A stretch of 64,000 bases of DNA from Omphiscola glabra. Taxonomy: Eukaryota > Mollusca > Gastropoda > Lymnaeidae. The stretch lies in NCBI GenBank assembly GCA_964017045.1, contig OZ024808.1, positions 30,049,949-30,113,948 on the forward strand. The letters are read 5' to 3'. The notes under the pieces are model-generated. The model searched no databases. It saw only the letters and a program-made list of their open reading frames with translations, and had not been told where the DNA came from. This document shows positions 33,001 to 42,261 of this stretch, piece by piece (the first letter of the stretch is position 1; every line of letters starts with the position of its first letter). The position numbers and the translations under genes were made by a program.

Positions 33001-36000
33001 TGACTTACATTTGTCACCTATGATAGCGGATCCAATAACTAAATGACTTACATTTGTCACCTATGATAGCGGATCCAATAACTAAATGACTACATTTGTA
33101 ACCTATGATAGCGGATCCAATAACTAAATGACTTACATTTGTCACCTATGATAGCGGATCCAATAACTAAATGACTTACATTTGTCACCTATGATAGCGG
33201 ATCCAATAACTAAATGACTTACATTTGCCTCCTATGATAGCGGATCCAATAACTAAATGACTTACATTTGTCACCTATGATAGCGGATCCAATAACTAAA
33301 TGACTTACATTTGCCTCCTATGATAGCGGATCCAATAACTAAATGACTTACATTTGTCACCTATGATAGCGGATCCAATAACTAAATGACTTACATTTGT
33401 CACCTATGATAGCGGATCCAATAACTAAATGACTTACATTTGTCACCTATGATAGCGGATCCAATAACTAAATGACTTACATTTGTCACCTATGATAGCG
33501 GATCCAAAAACTAAATGACTTACATTTGCCTCCTATGATAGCGGATCCAATAACTAAATGACTTACATTTGTCACCTATGATAGCGGATCCAATAACTAA
33601 ATGACTTACATTTGTCACCTATGATAGCGGATCCAATAACTAAATGACTTACATTTGTCACCTATGATAGCGGATCCAATAACTAAATGACTTACATTTG
33701 TCACCTATGATAGCGGATCCAATAACTAAATGACTTACATTTGTCACCTATGATTGCGGATCCAATAACTAAATGACTTACATTTGTCACCTACGATAGC
33801 GGATCCAATAACTAAATGACTACATTTGTCACCTATGATAGCAGATCCAATAACTAAATGACTTACATTTGTCACCTATGATAGCGGATCAAATAACTAA
33901 ATGACTTACATTTGTCACCTATGATAGCGGATCCAATAACTAAATGACTACATTTGTCACCTATGATAGCGGATCCAATAACTAAATGACTTACATTTGT
34001 CACCTACGATAGCGGATCAAATAACTAAATGACTTACATTTGTCACCTATGATAGCGGATCAAATAACTAAATGACTTACATTTGTCACCTATGATAGCG
34101 GATCAAATAACTAAATGACTTACATTTGTCACCTATGATAGCGGATCCAATAACTAAATGACTTACATTTGTCACCTATGATAGCGGATCCAATAACTAA
34201 ATGACTTACATTTTTCACCTATGATAGCGGATCCAATAACTAAATGACTACATTTGTCACCTATGATAGCGGATCCAATAACTAAATGACTTACATTTGC
34301 CTCCTATGATAGCGGATCCAACAGTTGTAGTTACTACTGGAGCTTGAGTTACTGAACCAGTATTGTCATTGCACTCCACACCTACTTCAACATCGGTTGC
34401 CTGCGTGCAGTCAACACTTTGACTTGACGTGCACTCAGTCAGGTTTTTCTCATCCCCCGTACAAGCTGAGTCATCCATAAGAAAAAGAAAACTGCCCGTC
34501 CCATAAACCCGGGTCAGAACTGCTTTACCGCCATTCCTGGGGGGAATAAAAATATGAAACTGAAATTAATAACTTTAATTTGGTCTATCCTCAGTTCAAA
34601 CCAAATTTAAACACTGCTAGTAAGTTGAGCCCATGGAATAATTTGGGTTAAGTTTCTTGAGGTAATTAAGTCCAATTACGAAGAAACAGTTTGTAAAGGT
34701 AATTTTGCTTAAGTTTGTAGAGGTAATTTTGCTTAAGTTTGTAGAGGTAATTTTGGTTATGTTTGTGAGGTAATTTTGATTAAGTTTGTAGAGGTAATTA
34801 TGGTTAAGTTTGTAGAGGTAATTTTGGTTAAGTTTGTACAGGTAATTTTGGTTAAGTTTGTACAGGTAATTTTGGTTAAGTTTGTAGAGTTAATTTTGGT
34901 TATGTTTGTAGAGGTAACTTTGGTTAAGTTTGTAGAGATAATTATGGTTAAGTTTGAAGGGGTAATTTTGGTTATGTTTGTAGAGGTAACTTTGGTTAAG
35001 TTTGTAGAGGCAATTATGGTTAAGTTTGAAGGGGTAATTTTGGTTATGTTTGTAGTGGTGATTTTGGTTAAGTTTGTAGAAGTAAGTTTTGTTCTGCTTT
35101 AAATTTAGGTAAAAGTATACGTAGCTGCCACAGCAGGAGCTGAAGAATATATTATACATAACTTTTTCTAGGAATACGTTTTTTAAAATTAACATGCTAA
35201 AAAACTAAAATTATAAAAAATAAAAATAGACCATGTCGATCCCTTCACTTCAATTTCTATTTGATTAGAAAAAAAAAATCAAATGGCAGACATATTTAAA
35301 GATCTTGAGTGTGGATTATTTTTGTTCGGATTAGGGCAGGGCTGGATCACACCTGTCATTAAAACAGGTCTCAAAAAAGAGCCATATCTCTTATATATAT
35401 TACGCTTCTGGTATGACTCGTGGATGGCTTCCTTATTTACTGCTTCCATTTCCGGTTCCTTTCTATTCAGTGAATTTGGGATTGAGAGTATACTATAAAT
35501 AATTCTATATGTTTGAAAGAAAGTATGGTTCAATAATGAGTTCAATAGCGAGCAAAATATAATTCCCGATAACTACGCTAAATGATATATTTTTTTATAT
35601 AAGGCAACTGAGTTTGAAGCGTACTATTTTCTTTTCGGAAAATGAAATTGTCTCAGTTTACGTATGGTGTAAAAAATATTCGGTTTAAAAGTGGTTGTGA
35701 CATCAGAATATTTAATATAATTCATGGGCGTGAAATAAAAAGTGTGCAGTGACGTATCAAGGAGGGAGGGGGGTGGGGTGGGATGTAGCTTGAGTTCATG
35801 TTTTGTCAAGTAACTTTAGTAGCTGGAAAGTTCATGCATTGCTGCCGCCAATGTTTGGCAGGCTGTATCTTGTATAAATTAATTTTATTTTTTCATGCTT
35901 TGCAATGCTAGCAGTGAAAATCAAATTATGAACAATATGTTGTACGTGCCATTTATGTAACTTGTACCATCTTCATACTACAGAGATTAACAAACAAATA

Positions 36001-37617
36001 GATGAGACTTTATGGGATTTACAAGCTCTAATACCCATTTACACCAGCACAGGCACAAATTTGTGCTGACCGTGGCTACTCCAATCTCTAAGGCATTGTT
36101 CTTGTAACAATCGACACAACCTTATGTAAAAATGAAGAACTTACGTGTATCCCAGCATCCTACAGGCCACAATTGCATCTTTGTCCTCCCATCCATCATC
36201 ACACACAGAACCCCAGGTATTGTTGTTATCAACTTGAATCTCAATGCGACCAACCCTCATGGAAGGAGTCGTATAGTTCATCAGGCGAATATTAGTAACC
36301 TTGACACCTATTGTGTGGACAAAGTTTATATTTTGTAGATATTTACATATTATATATTTCTACTATGGAGTAGTTACAAAATAGAAAATGGTGGGGGAAG
36401 AAGTGATTTAGTCAACGAATTGTGCAGCATCATCTTCATGACATCACATATCTGGAAGAAAGTCAAACAGGACAAATAGAAAAAAAAATTTGATGCATTT
36501 TTTGAAAGAATATTATTATAAAATGTGACATATTAAGAGTCTAACTAAAAATAGCTTTTATGTATCACACATAAGTCTGTTCCAATTGTACCCAATCTTA
36601 TATACATACCAGCCTCTTCGTTATAGATAACTTATAAAAGATCTATCAGGGCGAATTCTTTCTCTTAAAGTTAGGACAGAAAGATATAAAAATTCCTTTG
36701 TTCCCCTATTTTCTCGAATTTACCAGCGTGCTCCCCCAGCTGTTAAAAAAAACTAAATGATCACTAATTAAGTCAATATTGTCACTATGGGAGTTCATTG
36801 ATGGCTGAGTTCTATGACAGATGTCTTGTATTTAAATTGTTTTAATTGTCAGATGTTGTCTCCATTAAAATATTTATTTATAGCTGAAAACTAATATGTA
36901 CAACGTAATTAAAAAAAAAAACATTTCCATTTATTTGGATCAATAAAAGAATCTAATCTTATCCCTCACTATTTCCACTAGATCTTCTCAGCCCATGAGA
37001 ATGCTTAGTATTGTTTTGACTTACATTCTATTTTCTATACTAAAGGTGGGCACATCAAGATACAAAATATTATCAGCTTGCTCATTTCAAACTCTTTTAA
37101 ATTTTTCATTTTCTTTTTGAAAAATCATTGTAGGCCCATTTTAAATGAAACATGAAATGTCTGAGATAATATTTTAATAAGTTTAATGCTGTAGAGTGTA
37201 GAAGGGTAATCTTTAGAGGTAAAAGTTTTCCTAAAACAAAAAAGCTCTAAAATGGACATATTCGTCGCTACTGCCCTTCCCCCGTCATAGGCAAAAAATA
37301 ATGACGAAGAAGCAGCAACTCATGCAGTACGGTGTGCCAGGGAGCTGGAGCTCCTGATCTCATTGAGCACTAGTTTCAAAGCTTACACTGCTTTTGGCTT
37401 TTCCCTTGACGACTTTCACAACTATTCAAACTATGTGGGTTTTTTAATATAACTGAAATAGTTGTAATTTTCTTGTTATATAGATGTTACAATGTTACAG
37501 AGGAAATATGTTGTGTATGAATTTTTTATAATAAAACCACTAACCATAACTTGTGTTCATCAGTTCTAGACTTATAACCAGAAGAGTAAGCCAAACAAAG
37601 CTAGATAAGCTTCCCAT
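20704..37617 (-). CDS. SRCR-SRCR-ZP domain protein, 11-exon gene
   Basis: This is a secreted or membrane-tethered protein resembling DMBT1/hensin-type SRCR-ZP proteins, which form extracellular filaments or bind ligands. Exons in transcript order are 37545-37617, 36145-36307, 34295-34536, 30271-30427, 29677-29888, 28498-28685, 26828-26916, 25350-25449, 23381-23583, 21291-21568 and 20704-21002. They join in phase to 2004 nt, or 667 residues plus stop. In order they encode a signal peptide (1-24), SRCR 1 (about 26-140), a Thr-rich linker, SRCR 2 (about 160-280), a proline run, a ZP-N/ZP-C module (about 283-530), RRRS at about 544-547 as a likely furin-type site, a Thr/Ser-rich stalk and a hydrophobic C-terminus. 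Each SRCR domain is split over two exons, the pattern of group A SRCR domains. The exact orthologue is not assignable by eye. Confidence 0.85.
21291..21568 (-). CDS. SRCR-ZP gene exon 10 (ZP-C end and cleavage site)
   Basis: It encodes FGFRFKPFKFTGYDLLYLHC and then CLASDNTRECDRTC, the last ZP cysteines. A Thr-rich stretch and GRRRSADQY follow. In ZP proteins a basic site here releases the mature chain. The acceptor is tttgcag, the donor is G|gtgagt and the exit phase is 1. Confidence 0.92.
22066..22805. repeat. 15-bp minisatellite (GGTTCTTTAGCGATC), about 49 copies
   Basis: Variants are segregated in space. The left 29 or so units carry GCGATCGG, then about three GCAACCGG, three GCAACCAG and about 16 GCAATCAG. 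The 15-bp unit keeps one minus frame open for 174 codons (NRSLK repeats), but it lies in an SRCR-ZP intron. Confidence 0.95.
23381..23583 (-). CDS. SRCR-ZP gene exon 9 (ZP-C)
   Basis: It encodes MQIFRNDSFSIPVTDNPVAI, then the PLGEWLNMAMV strand and RLELVVTDCIGTPT, a typical ZP-C pattern. The acceptor is attttcag, the donor is AA|gtaagt and the exit phase is 2. Confidence 0.9.
23604..24045. repeat. 22-bp minisatellite, about 20 copies, near the exon 9 acceptor
   Basis: The unit contains CAAGTCATAGAAATAGTTCA and is nearly invariant. It starts about 20 bp upstream of the acceptor of SRCR-ZP exon 9, where the branch point should lie. On the minus strand each unit holds CTATGACTT, which resembles a branch site. 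Confidence 0.95.
24335..24440 (+). mobile_element. Short LINE 3' fragment, related to 16200-16290
   Basis: The words GAGAGGAACGGAGAAGGATA and CCAAGGACTTAGGGACATGA match the end of the LINE remnant at 16210-16280. The reading frame is broken. It lies in an SRCR-ZP intron. Confidence 0.6.
24655..24900 (+). repeat. Dispersed repeat, fuller copy of the 1244 family
   Basis: It starts ATTATCATCAGTGGCACTAC and continues through AGCCCATGTAGGGCCTTGG. It shares this start with 1244-1330 and the inverted copy at 39160-39353. No intact ORF was found. It is probably a LINE or SINE 3' end. Confidence 0.6.
25350..25449 (-). CDS. SRCR-ZP gene exon 8 (ZP)
   Basis: It encodes RVVITCALPVDKEVTQRVQA, the V-x-x-x-C-x-hP strand that follows in ZP domains. 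The acceptor is ttacacag, the donor is GAA|gtaagc and the exit phase is 0. Confidence 0.83.
25970..26700. repeat. 18-bp minisatellite (CATTTACTTTCCACCTGT), about 40 copies
   Basis: Units vary at CACCTG versus CAACTG and GTCATT versus GTTATT or GTCGTT. An 18-bp period leaves all frames open that lack stops in the unit, hence open frames on both strands. It lies in an SRCR-ZP intron and is not a gene. Confidence 0.95.
26828..26916 (-). CDS. SRCR-ZP gene exon 7 (ZP)
   Basis: It encodes RNGTHIIYSNVIKYDA, matching the conserved NGT-hhhYSN strand of ZP domains. The acceptor is ccaacag, the donor is AG|gtatgc and the exit phase is 2. Confidence 0.85.
27022..27655. repeat. 14-bp minisatellite (GAGAAGTGGACAAT), about 45 copies
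   Basis: ACAAT and ACAACG variants are interspersed. The array begins directly after AAGTCCAATTACGAAGAGAC, a sequence that also precedes the array at 34690. It lies in the SRCR-ZP intron between exons 6 and 7. Confidence 0.95.
27766..28350. repeat. 31-bp minisatellite with palindrome, about 19 copies
   Basis: The unit contains GATGGTGTGGACTTGTCCGT followed by CACAATGTGAC. GTCACAATGTGAC is a 6+1+6 inverted repeat present in most copies. The array ends about 150 bp past the donor of exon 6. Confidence 0.95.
28498..28685 (-). CDS. SRCR-ZP gene exon 6 (ZP-N)
   Basis: It encodes PIPILTCGLGSLVAQFSRAQ and then HLSIWNQTCADVTKST, a ZP-N start with its first cysteines. The acceptor is actccag, the donor is ACA|gtaggt and the exit phase is 0. 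Stops in the other frames hide it from simple ORF calls. Confidence 0.82.
29019..29305. mobile_element. MITE flanked by TTAA (287 bp)
   Basis: TTAA occurs at 29015-29018 and 29306-29309. The left end CCCCTTAACTACCG pairs with the right end read in reverse (CCTTTTCGCTACCG). Its size, ends and TTAA target are those of piggyBac-type non-autonomous elements. It lies in an SRCR-ZP intron. Confidence 0.65.
29446..29545. repeat. 24-bp tandem repeat, 4 copies
   Basis: The unit contains CCTAGTTTGTGTCTCATAAA and then TCAG; copies are identical in the core. It is intronic. Confidence 0.9.
29677..29888 (-). CDS. SRCR-ZP gene exon 5 (SRCR 2, second half)
   Basis: It encodes VILDNVKCTGAEATLQNCQH and then CLSNDLELAGVQC, the C-terminal half of SRCR 2, then a proline-rich linker (PAPYQPPP). 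The acceptor is gtttcag, the donor is C|gtaggt and the exit phase is 1. Confidence 0.88.
29950..30142. repeat. 19-bp minisatellite (GTCAACCTTTGGTCAAAAA)
   Basis: About ten copies with a variable A-rich spacer. It lies between SRCR-ZP exons 4 and 5, beginning about 60 bp from the exon 5 acceptor. Confidence 0.9.
30271..30427 (-). CDS. SRCR-ZP gene exon 4 (SRCR 2, first half)
   Basis: It encodes GMGYVQVQDPNGVWGYVCDD and AAQVVCNQLCYP, the second SRCR start. The acceptor is caccag. The donor CC|gtacgg is non-consensus, but it is the only phase-2 site and falls exactly where exon 2 ends in SRCR 1. Confidence 0.82.
31386..34320. repeat. 43-bp minisatellite carrying the exon 3 donor, about 68 copies
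   Basis: On the minus strand each unit contains GGATCCGCTATCATAGG, about nine bases and then GTAAGTCATTTAG. The rightmost copy is the real end of SRCR-ZP exon 3 (34295-34320) and its splice donor. Most copies keep GTAAGT; a minority of 42-bp units read GTAGTC and have lost it. Variants (GTCACC, GCCTCC, GTCTCC) form a pattern that repeats about 944 bp apart. Confidence 0.95.
34295..34536 (-). CDS. SRCR-ZP gene exon 3 (SRCR 1, second half, and linker)
   Basis: It encodes LMDDSACTGDEKNLTEC then VDCTQATDVEVGVEC, the C-terminal half of SRCR 1, followed by a Thr/Val linker. The acceptor is cccccag and the donor is AAAT|gtaagt. The last 26 bases and the donor are the first member of the 43-bp array next to it. 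The exon would hit a TGA one unit later, so this first donor must be used to reach exon 4. Confidence 0.88.
34690..35090. repeat. 24-bp minisatellite, about 17 copies
   Basis: The unit contains GTAATTTTGGTTAAGTTTGT followed by AGAG. Copies diverge by several bases. It starts next to the motif AAGTCCAATTACGAAGAAAC at 34670-34687. It lies in the SRCR-ZP intron between exons 2 and 3. Confidence 0.9.
36145..36307 (-). CDS. SRCR-ZP gene exon 2 (SRCR 1, first half)
   Basis: It encodes GRIEIQVDNNNTWGSVCDDG then AIVACRMLGYT, the classic SRCR beginning (GRVEV, WGxVCDDGW, VCRxLGY). The acceptor is caatag, the donor is AC|gtaagt and the exit phase is 2. Confidence 0.92.
36605..36760 (+). mobile_element. 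LINE reverse transcriptase C-terminal fragment
   Basis: One frame reads SLKVRTERYKNSFVPLFSRI and then YQRAPPAVKKN and a stop. This resembles the R-T-x-R-Y-x-x-S-F-x-P end of Jockey/CR1-like polymerases. It is a short 5'-truncated piece in an SRCR-ZP intron. Confidence 0.5.
37545..37617 (-). CDS. SRCR-ZP gene exon 1 (signal peptide)
   Basis: The ATG is at 37615-37617. The product MGSLSSFVWLTLLVISLELM has a hydrophobic core typical of a signal peptide. The donor is TATG|gttagt and the exit phase is 1. Confidence 0.8.
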
Positions 37618-38149
37618 TGTGCCAGCACTGAAATTTGAAAGAAAAACATTTAAATATAAACATTTACATATAAACATTTGCATAAAAAGATTTACATATA
37701 AAGTTTTCCTTATTTGTAATTAAACTGGCCTAGATTGAATTGACTAAAATGATTCTAAAAATTCATTACGCCATTACGCCTTATGATTATAAATATTAAT
37801 AGTACAATTAATAGTAACAGTGGCATCAAATACTACTTAGACTTAGTCTATCTGTAGGCTGTATGCTTTTCTGTTCGCCTTTTCACTAATTTAATGAATT
37901 CAATGACACCTGTCAAAAAAGAGGTTTTCTATAATAATGGTAGGCTATAATTATGTAATCATAAACTTAAAATTTAATTTTTTAAATTTTAAATTCTTTA
38001 ACTTTCTTTAAAGTTTTTAAAAAAGCTATTAAAAACATGTGAATGTTATTAAAAGGAAAAATAAACAATTAAGAAATTCAGCTGTTGGAATTTGAATATT
38101 TTAACGACAATAGATAATAATATAAATATAGGCAGTCATGTCTTCTAAA

Positions 38150-39010
38150 CCAGCGGTCGCCAACCTTACAGACCTCATGCACCACTAAATTCATAATTTT
38201 AAATCTCACGGAACAATAAAATATAACTTTTCTTAGCAAGATTGATCTATTTGTAAAAAAATAACAGAAAACTTCCATTGTATTAATTTAAAATGAACCT
38301 GCAACTATTTTGATAAAATAAAATTATAAATTCTTATTTTTATCACTATCATAACAAAATCTTTAAAGTTTTTATTAAATTTTAATAAAATTATTAAAAA
38401 ATATTTTAATTATCACAAAATAATTAAAGCTTATTTAAATATTACACATTTTAGTGGGATATTTGTGCCTGCTTGTTTGGACAGAGGTATATTGAAATTT
38501 CTTTCCAATGACTTCACTGAAAAGATGGGGAGCCTTATTTATTTCAAGCCATGACCGGTACTGAATTTTAATTATTGTTGAGACAGATGAAAATGTCTTG
38601 TTGTCTAAATATGTTGTTGAAAATTGAATACAAATCTTCATTGTTTTTTCACACTACAATAAGTGGACTATTCACTTTTTACTGAGAGGCCAATATGAGG
38701 TCTTGATAACAATCACTTGATTTTATCTCTGAGACTGTCATTAAATGATAGATCCATGACTCTTTCTTTTTCTCTCATGCTTAAATTGCTTTCTACAAAG
38801 ATTGCATCAAATGGATCTATTATCCACATGGGGCCATGTCTAGAATCTTCCTCTCTGGGTAATGATGACCAAAAGATTCTGTGAGTAACTGTAAGTGCTG
38901 TAAAACAATGGTCATTTACATTCCAGTTGACATCCTTCTCATTAATATATTCATTGAAATTTGAAAATATATGAAGAAATGGTTCAATCAACTGCATTTG
39001 CACAGTAATA
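38150..39010 (-). pseudogene. hAT transposase remnant (ZBED/GTF2IRD2-like)
   Basis: One minus frame (39003-38713) reads WIIDPFDAIFVESNLSMREK and then VMDLSFNDSLRDKIK, as in hAT transposases. A second (38641-38435) reads STTYLDNKTFSSVSTIIKIQ and then YRSWLEINKAPHLFSEV, matching the hAT dimerisation region (usually YLCExxFS, KxKYRSRL). The end at 38151 reads CAGCGGTCGCCAACC, a common hAT terminal repeat. The frame is interrupted and the N-terminus is missing. Confidence 0.65.
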
Positions 39011-39159
39011 ATTTATTTTGAGAAGCATCAATTTCACCTAGTAGTTTGAACACGTACTTAACAACATCCTTGCACGAAGCATGTTTATTGAACAGCTAAA
39101 TTAAGTAACTGTCAGGCTACCTTCTCTTCGCTTTAAAAGAGGTTTTGAATTTTTGAATT

Positions 39160-39353
39160 ATTTTGGCATAGGTACTGATTTCGGTCCGCCGGTCGCCCAA
39201 GACTAAGATAGATCGACAATGTAGAGAAGGATTTACACCAGTTGGGGGTTCCTGCAGAGGCAGAAAGCCATTGATCATTCCGAATGGATGTGGTGGAGCA
39301 GGCCAGGTCCCTACATGGGCTGTAGCGCCACTGATGATGATGATGATTGTCAC
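39160..39353 (-). repeat. Dispersed repeat with (ATC)n end, inverted copy
   Basis: Read on the minus strand it starts CATCATCATCAGTGGCGCTA and continues like the copies at 1244 and 24655. The open minus frame is accidental. Confidence 0.6.
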
Positions 39354-39359
39354 TCTACC

Positions 39360-42259
39360 AACAAGTTAAGGGAACAAAGTAGTTTTTCCTGTAGTCATTT
39401 TCTCAGATTCAAGATATGCTCTTGAGATCTTCAAGTAGGAAGCACCAAGCACCCACTTGACTGACGCCATTATTAATGACATAGGTAAGATAGATAAAAT
39501 CAGAGGTAAGATAATAGTGCAATGGACATGCTGGAAAAAAAAAAAACGGGCTACCCACTTATCTCTGTGTTAAAAACCGGCTGGTGGACCACAAAAGAAC
39601 AAAGTTGTATGGACAGTGAGCAGACAGCACAAAGGCCAGAGGTTTACATGCCAATATGCCCCACCTAGCAGAAGAGACCCATGGTGGAAACTGGGTCACC
39701 AAAACCAGATTCTGGTGACCCAAATGCAGATGGAACATTGGCCAACTAACTCTTAAAAGCTAGCCAAAAAACAACATTGTGAAAAAAAGCTTGACAGAGA
39801 GGTCAGGGTGGCGGGAGAGCTCAAGTCTCCTCCAGAGTATGAATGTTAGTTAGTTCTTCCCGTAAGTTACTCTCCTTAACAATGTATTGTATTGTATGGC
39901 ATCTTTCCGTCTACAAGAGATGATAGATTTATCTTCTCTGATTGCAGCTCTTGGTGGCTAGTGAGACCGATCCTCGAGTGGCAGTCTCTTTTGCAGGTCC
40001 CACACACGAATGCGGTGGAGCAGTGTTTTCTGGCCTTTCTCTGCGCTCTCTTTATGATTTGTTGCAGTCATAAAGAATGTGCTATGCAGTATTAATCTCC
40101 TTAACAATAACCCCCAACAAAACAAAGAAGGAATAACTTATAATACTATTTTCAGTTGATTCGTTGAATTGATAATATTAATATAAATATTATGAAATTG
40201 AAATAAAACTAATAAGTTAATTATTTTTTTAGAAGCGAACTATTATAAGAATGAAACAAACAAAAACTGTTTGTCCTTTTACATTGATTTTCCTTAGACT
40301 TAAATTAGGATTTAGATTACCTTTAAAAAAACAGAAATTGTCATTCAGTGTAACAGTAAAAAAAAAAACACATCTGATCAGATCAGATTACTTATTCTGT
40401 AACATAGTCTATAGTAATCAATGTCCACTGACCACTGTTACTACCGTAACTTAAATAAACTAATGACAATACTATTAATACTAATAAATCAAAATGCCAG
40501 TTCTGGATCTCATCTCCGGGCAGCCAGTGTTTGGTGGAATACGCTAAAATGTTTTCTTATTTACTTGAAATTGATTTGTGATCAATTTTATTCAAGTTTG
40601 AATTTCAAATATTCACTGCTTTTCTTACATTACATACAAGAATCATTGATATCCTTTTTGAAACACACGAAAAAACTTCAAATTATACTAAAAATAAATA
40701 CGTTAAGTTAGTGATATTGCAATAGTCACACAGTAGACACACATTAATCACTATACACAGCACAGCATACGCCCCGAATGCATTTCTTGCACACACTTTG
40801 TCTCGGTGACCTGAATCCGGATTTTTAATGTTTCTCTTATTTACTGCGTTGCTATAGGAACGCACGATTTGTTGCTGTCATAAAGAATGTGCTATGCAGT
40901 ATAAATCAATGTCGTGGGCACTGTAGAAAGGCAGATAAACATATTTTTATCTTATCTCGAAGATGGAAAGCCATAAATTGTTATTACTCTTTGAATAAGC
41001 AATATATGTCATCCTACATAATTTATTTTTAAAATGGCTTGTCGTCTGTGATGCATTGACACTGACTCAGTTCATCATCAAAATCAAATAATGAATAATG
41101 ATAATCATATTAATATTATTCATATAATTTATTATAATATAGTCATAATTTTATCATCTCATTCATTCTCCATTGGCTAATGTTTTTGTGGGGTAGCTCC
41201 ATAGTCTTACTTAAGATAGAACTAGAGTCAACAAAATAAAACCCGATCCGATAGTCATTAAAAATGTATATATTATATGATAGGCCTATTATATAATTAT
41301 AATATAATAATTTAAACTTTAATTTAAAGCCTCAAAACTTAAGTCTAAAAAAGTTTAGTAATTGTTACTGTGGGCCTTTTATTTTACGTTGACTTTGTGC
41401 ATGACTTTTAGAAAATTGATTTTGACTAGTAAAAATAAAATATAAAATCAATGCATGTTTCACGGGGTTCAATGTCCTTCCTACAACGCCCACTCCCCGC
41501 CCCCCCCCCCCTGCCACGATCCTGGTGTTTGTGATTTGATCAGGATCGATTAGTCAGACACAGCATTCACTCGGGGGAACGTCTGCTAGCACGAGTCTAT
41601 TATGCACTAATCAATATCTTGCCATGCTTCGACACATTACAGGCAATGGACTCCTTGCAGCATGAATGACTAGCACACTTCGTCTTGTTTAGGCACGTTT
41701 CAACCCAAGACAGCGGATGTGCTGCACTTCAATACGCGGTGGTGAGTTTTTTACATTTTTTGTATGCTTAAATTTCTGTGATAACAATATTGAATTCGAC
41801 ACGAAGATTGGGTTTGTTTATTGCCAGATGGTAATAACGTTCTTAAGTGCAAAACAAAACCACATCAGCTTCATTGTCGTTATTTGGCGTTACTACGACA
41901 TGTATGACAACACGAGCTAGCGTTGGCTTAAAACTTAAAAAATCTCATCACAGGGTGTGTAAAAGAAAGGGAGAGGAATGCAATAAATCAATTGGGAATA
42001 TTATTTTAGTTGTGAAACTAATTCTATGAATGAAAGGCTTTAGGCTTAAAGTTAAAGCTCAGGGCTGTACGATCAAGGCCGGTCCAACGGTTGCTGAGTT
42101 TATTATCTAGGGCTTTTTTTTTTTTTTTGAACAAACAATGAACAATATATTATTTTTCTTGACTTGTATTTGGACAGTATGTACAATTAGAATTATACCG
42201 ATGGCATTTTGCTTCTAGCCTTTAGGTCAGCAAATCTTTTTATTATTGCACTTTCTATT
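39360..42259. other. Intergenic DNA, no gene supported
   Basis: This stretch holds possible old repeat debris at 39380-39900 and an A/T-rich remainder. A roughly 40-bp word around GTCATAAAGAATGTGCTATG occurs twice (40070-40095 and 40878-40905). There is a C run at 41507-41515. Small open frames lack splice support or family similarity. Confidence 0.4.
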
Positions 42260-42261
42260 TT

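Noticed and set aside
31386..34320. CRISPR array
   Set aside because: The units are contiguous 43-bp copies with no unique spacers, and the surroundings are a spliced animal gene.
35279..35545. Overlapping 71- and 88-codon frames on opposite strands
   Set aside because: They lie in an SRCR-ZP intron, have no recognisable domain and no splice sites in phase with the gene.
40251..40711. Several 60-96-codon frames
   Set aside because: The composition is A/T-rich, without domain similarity, neighbours or splice sites.
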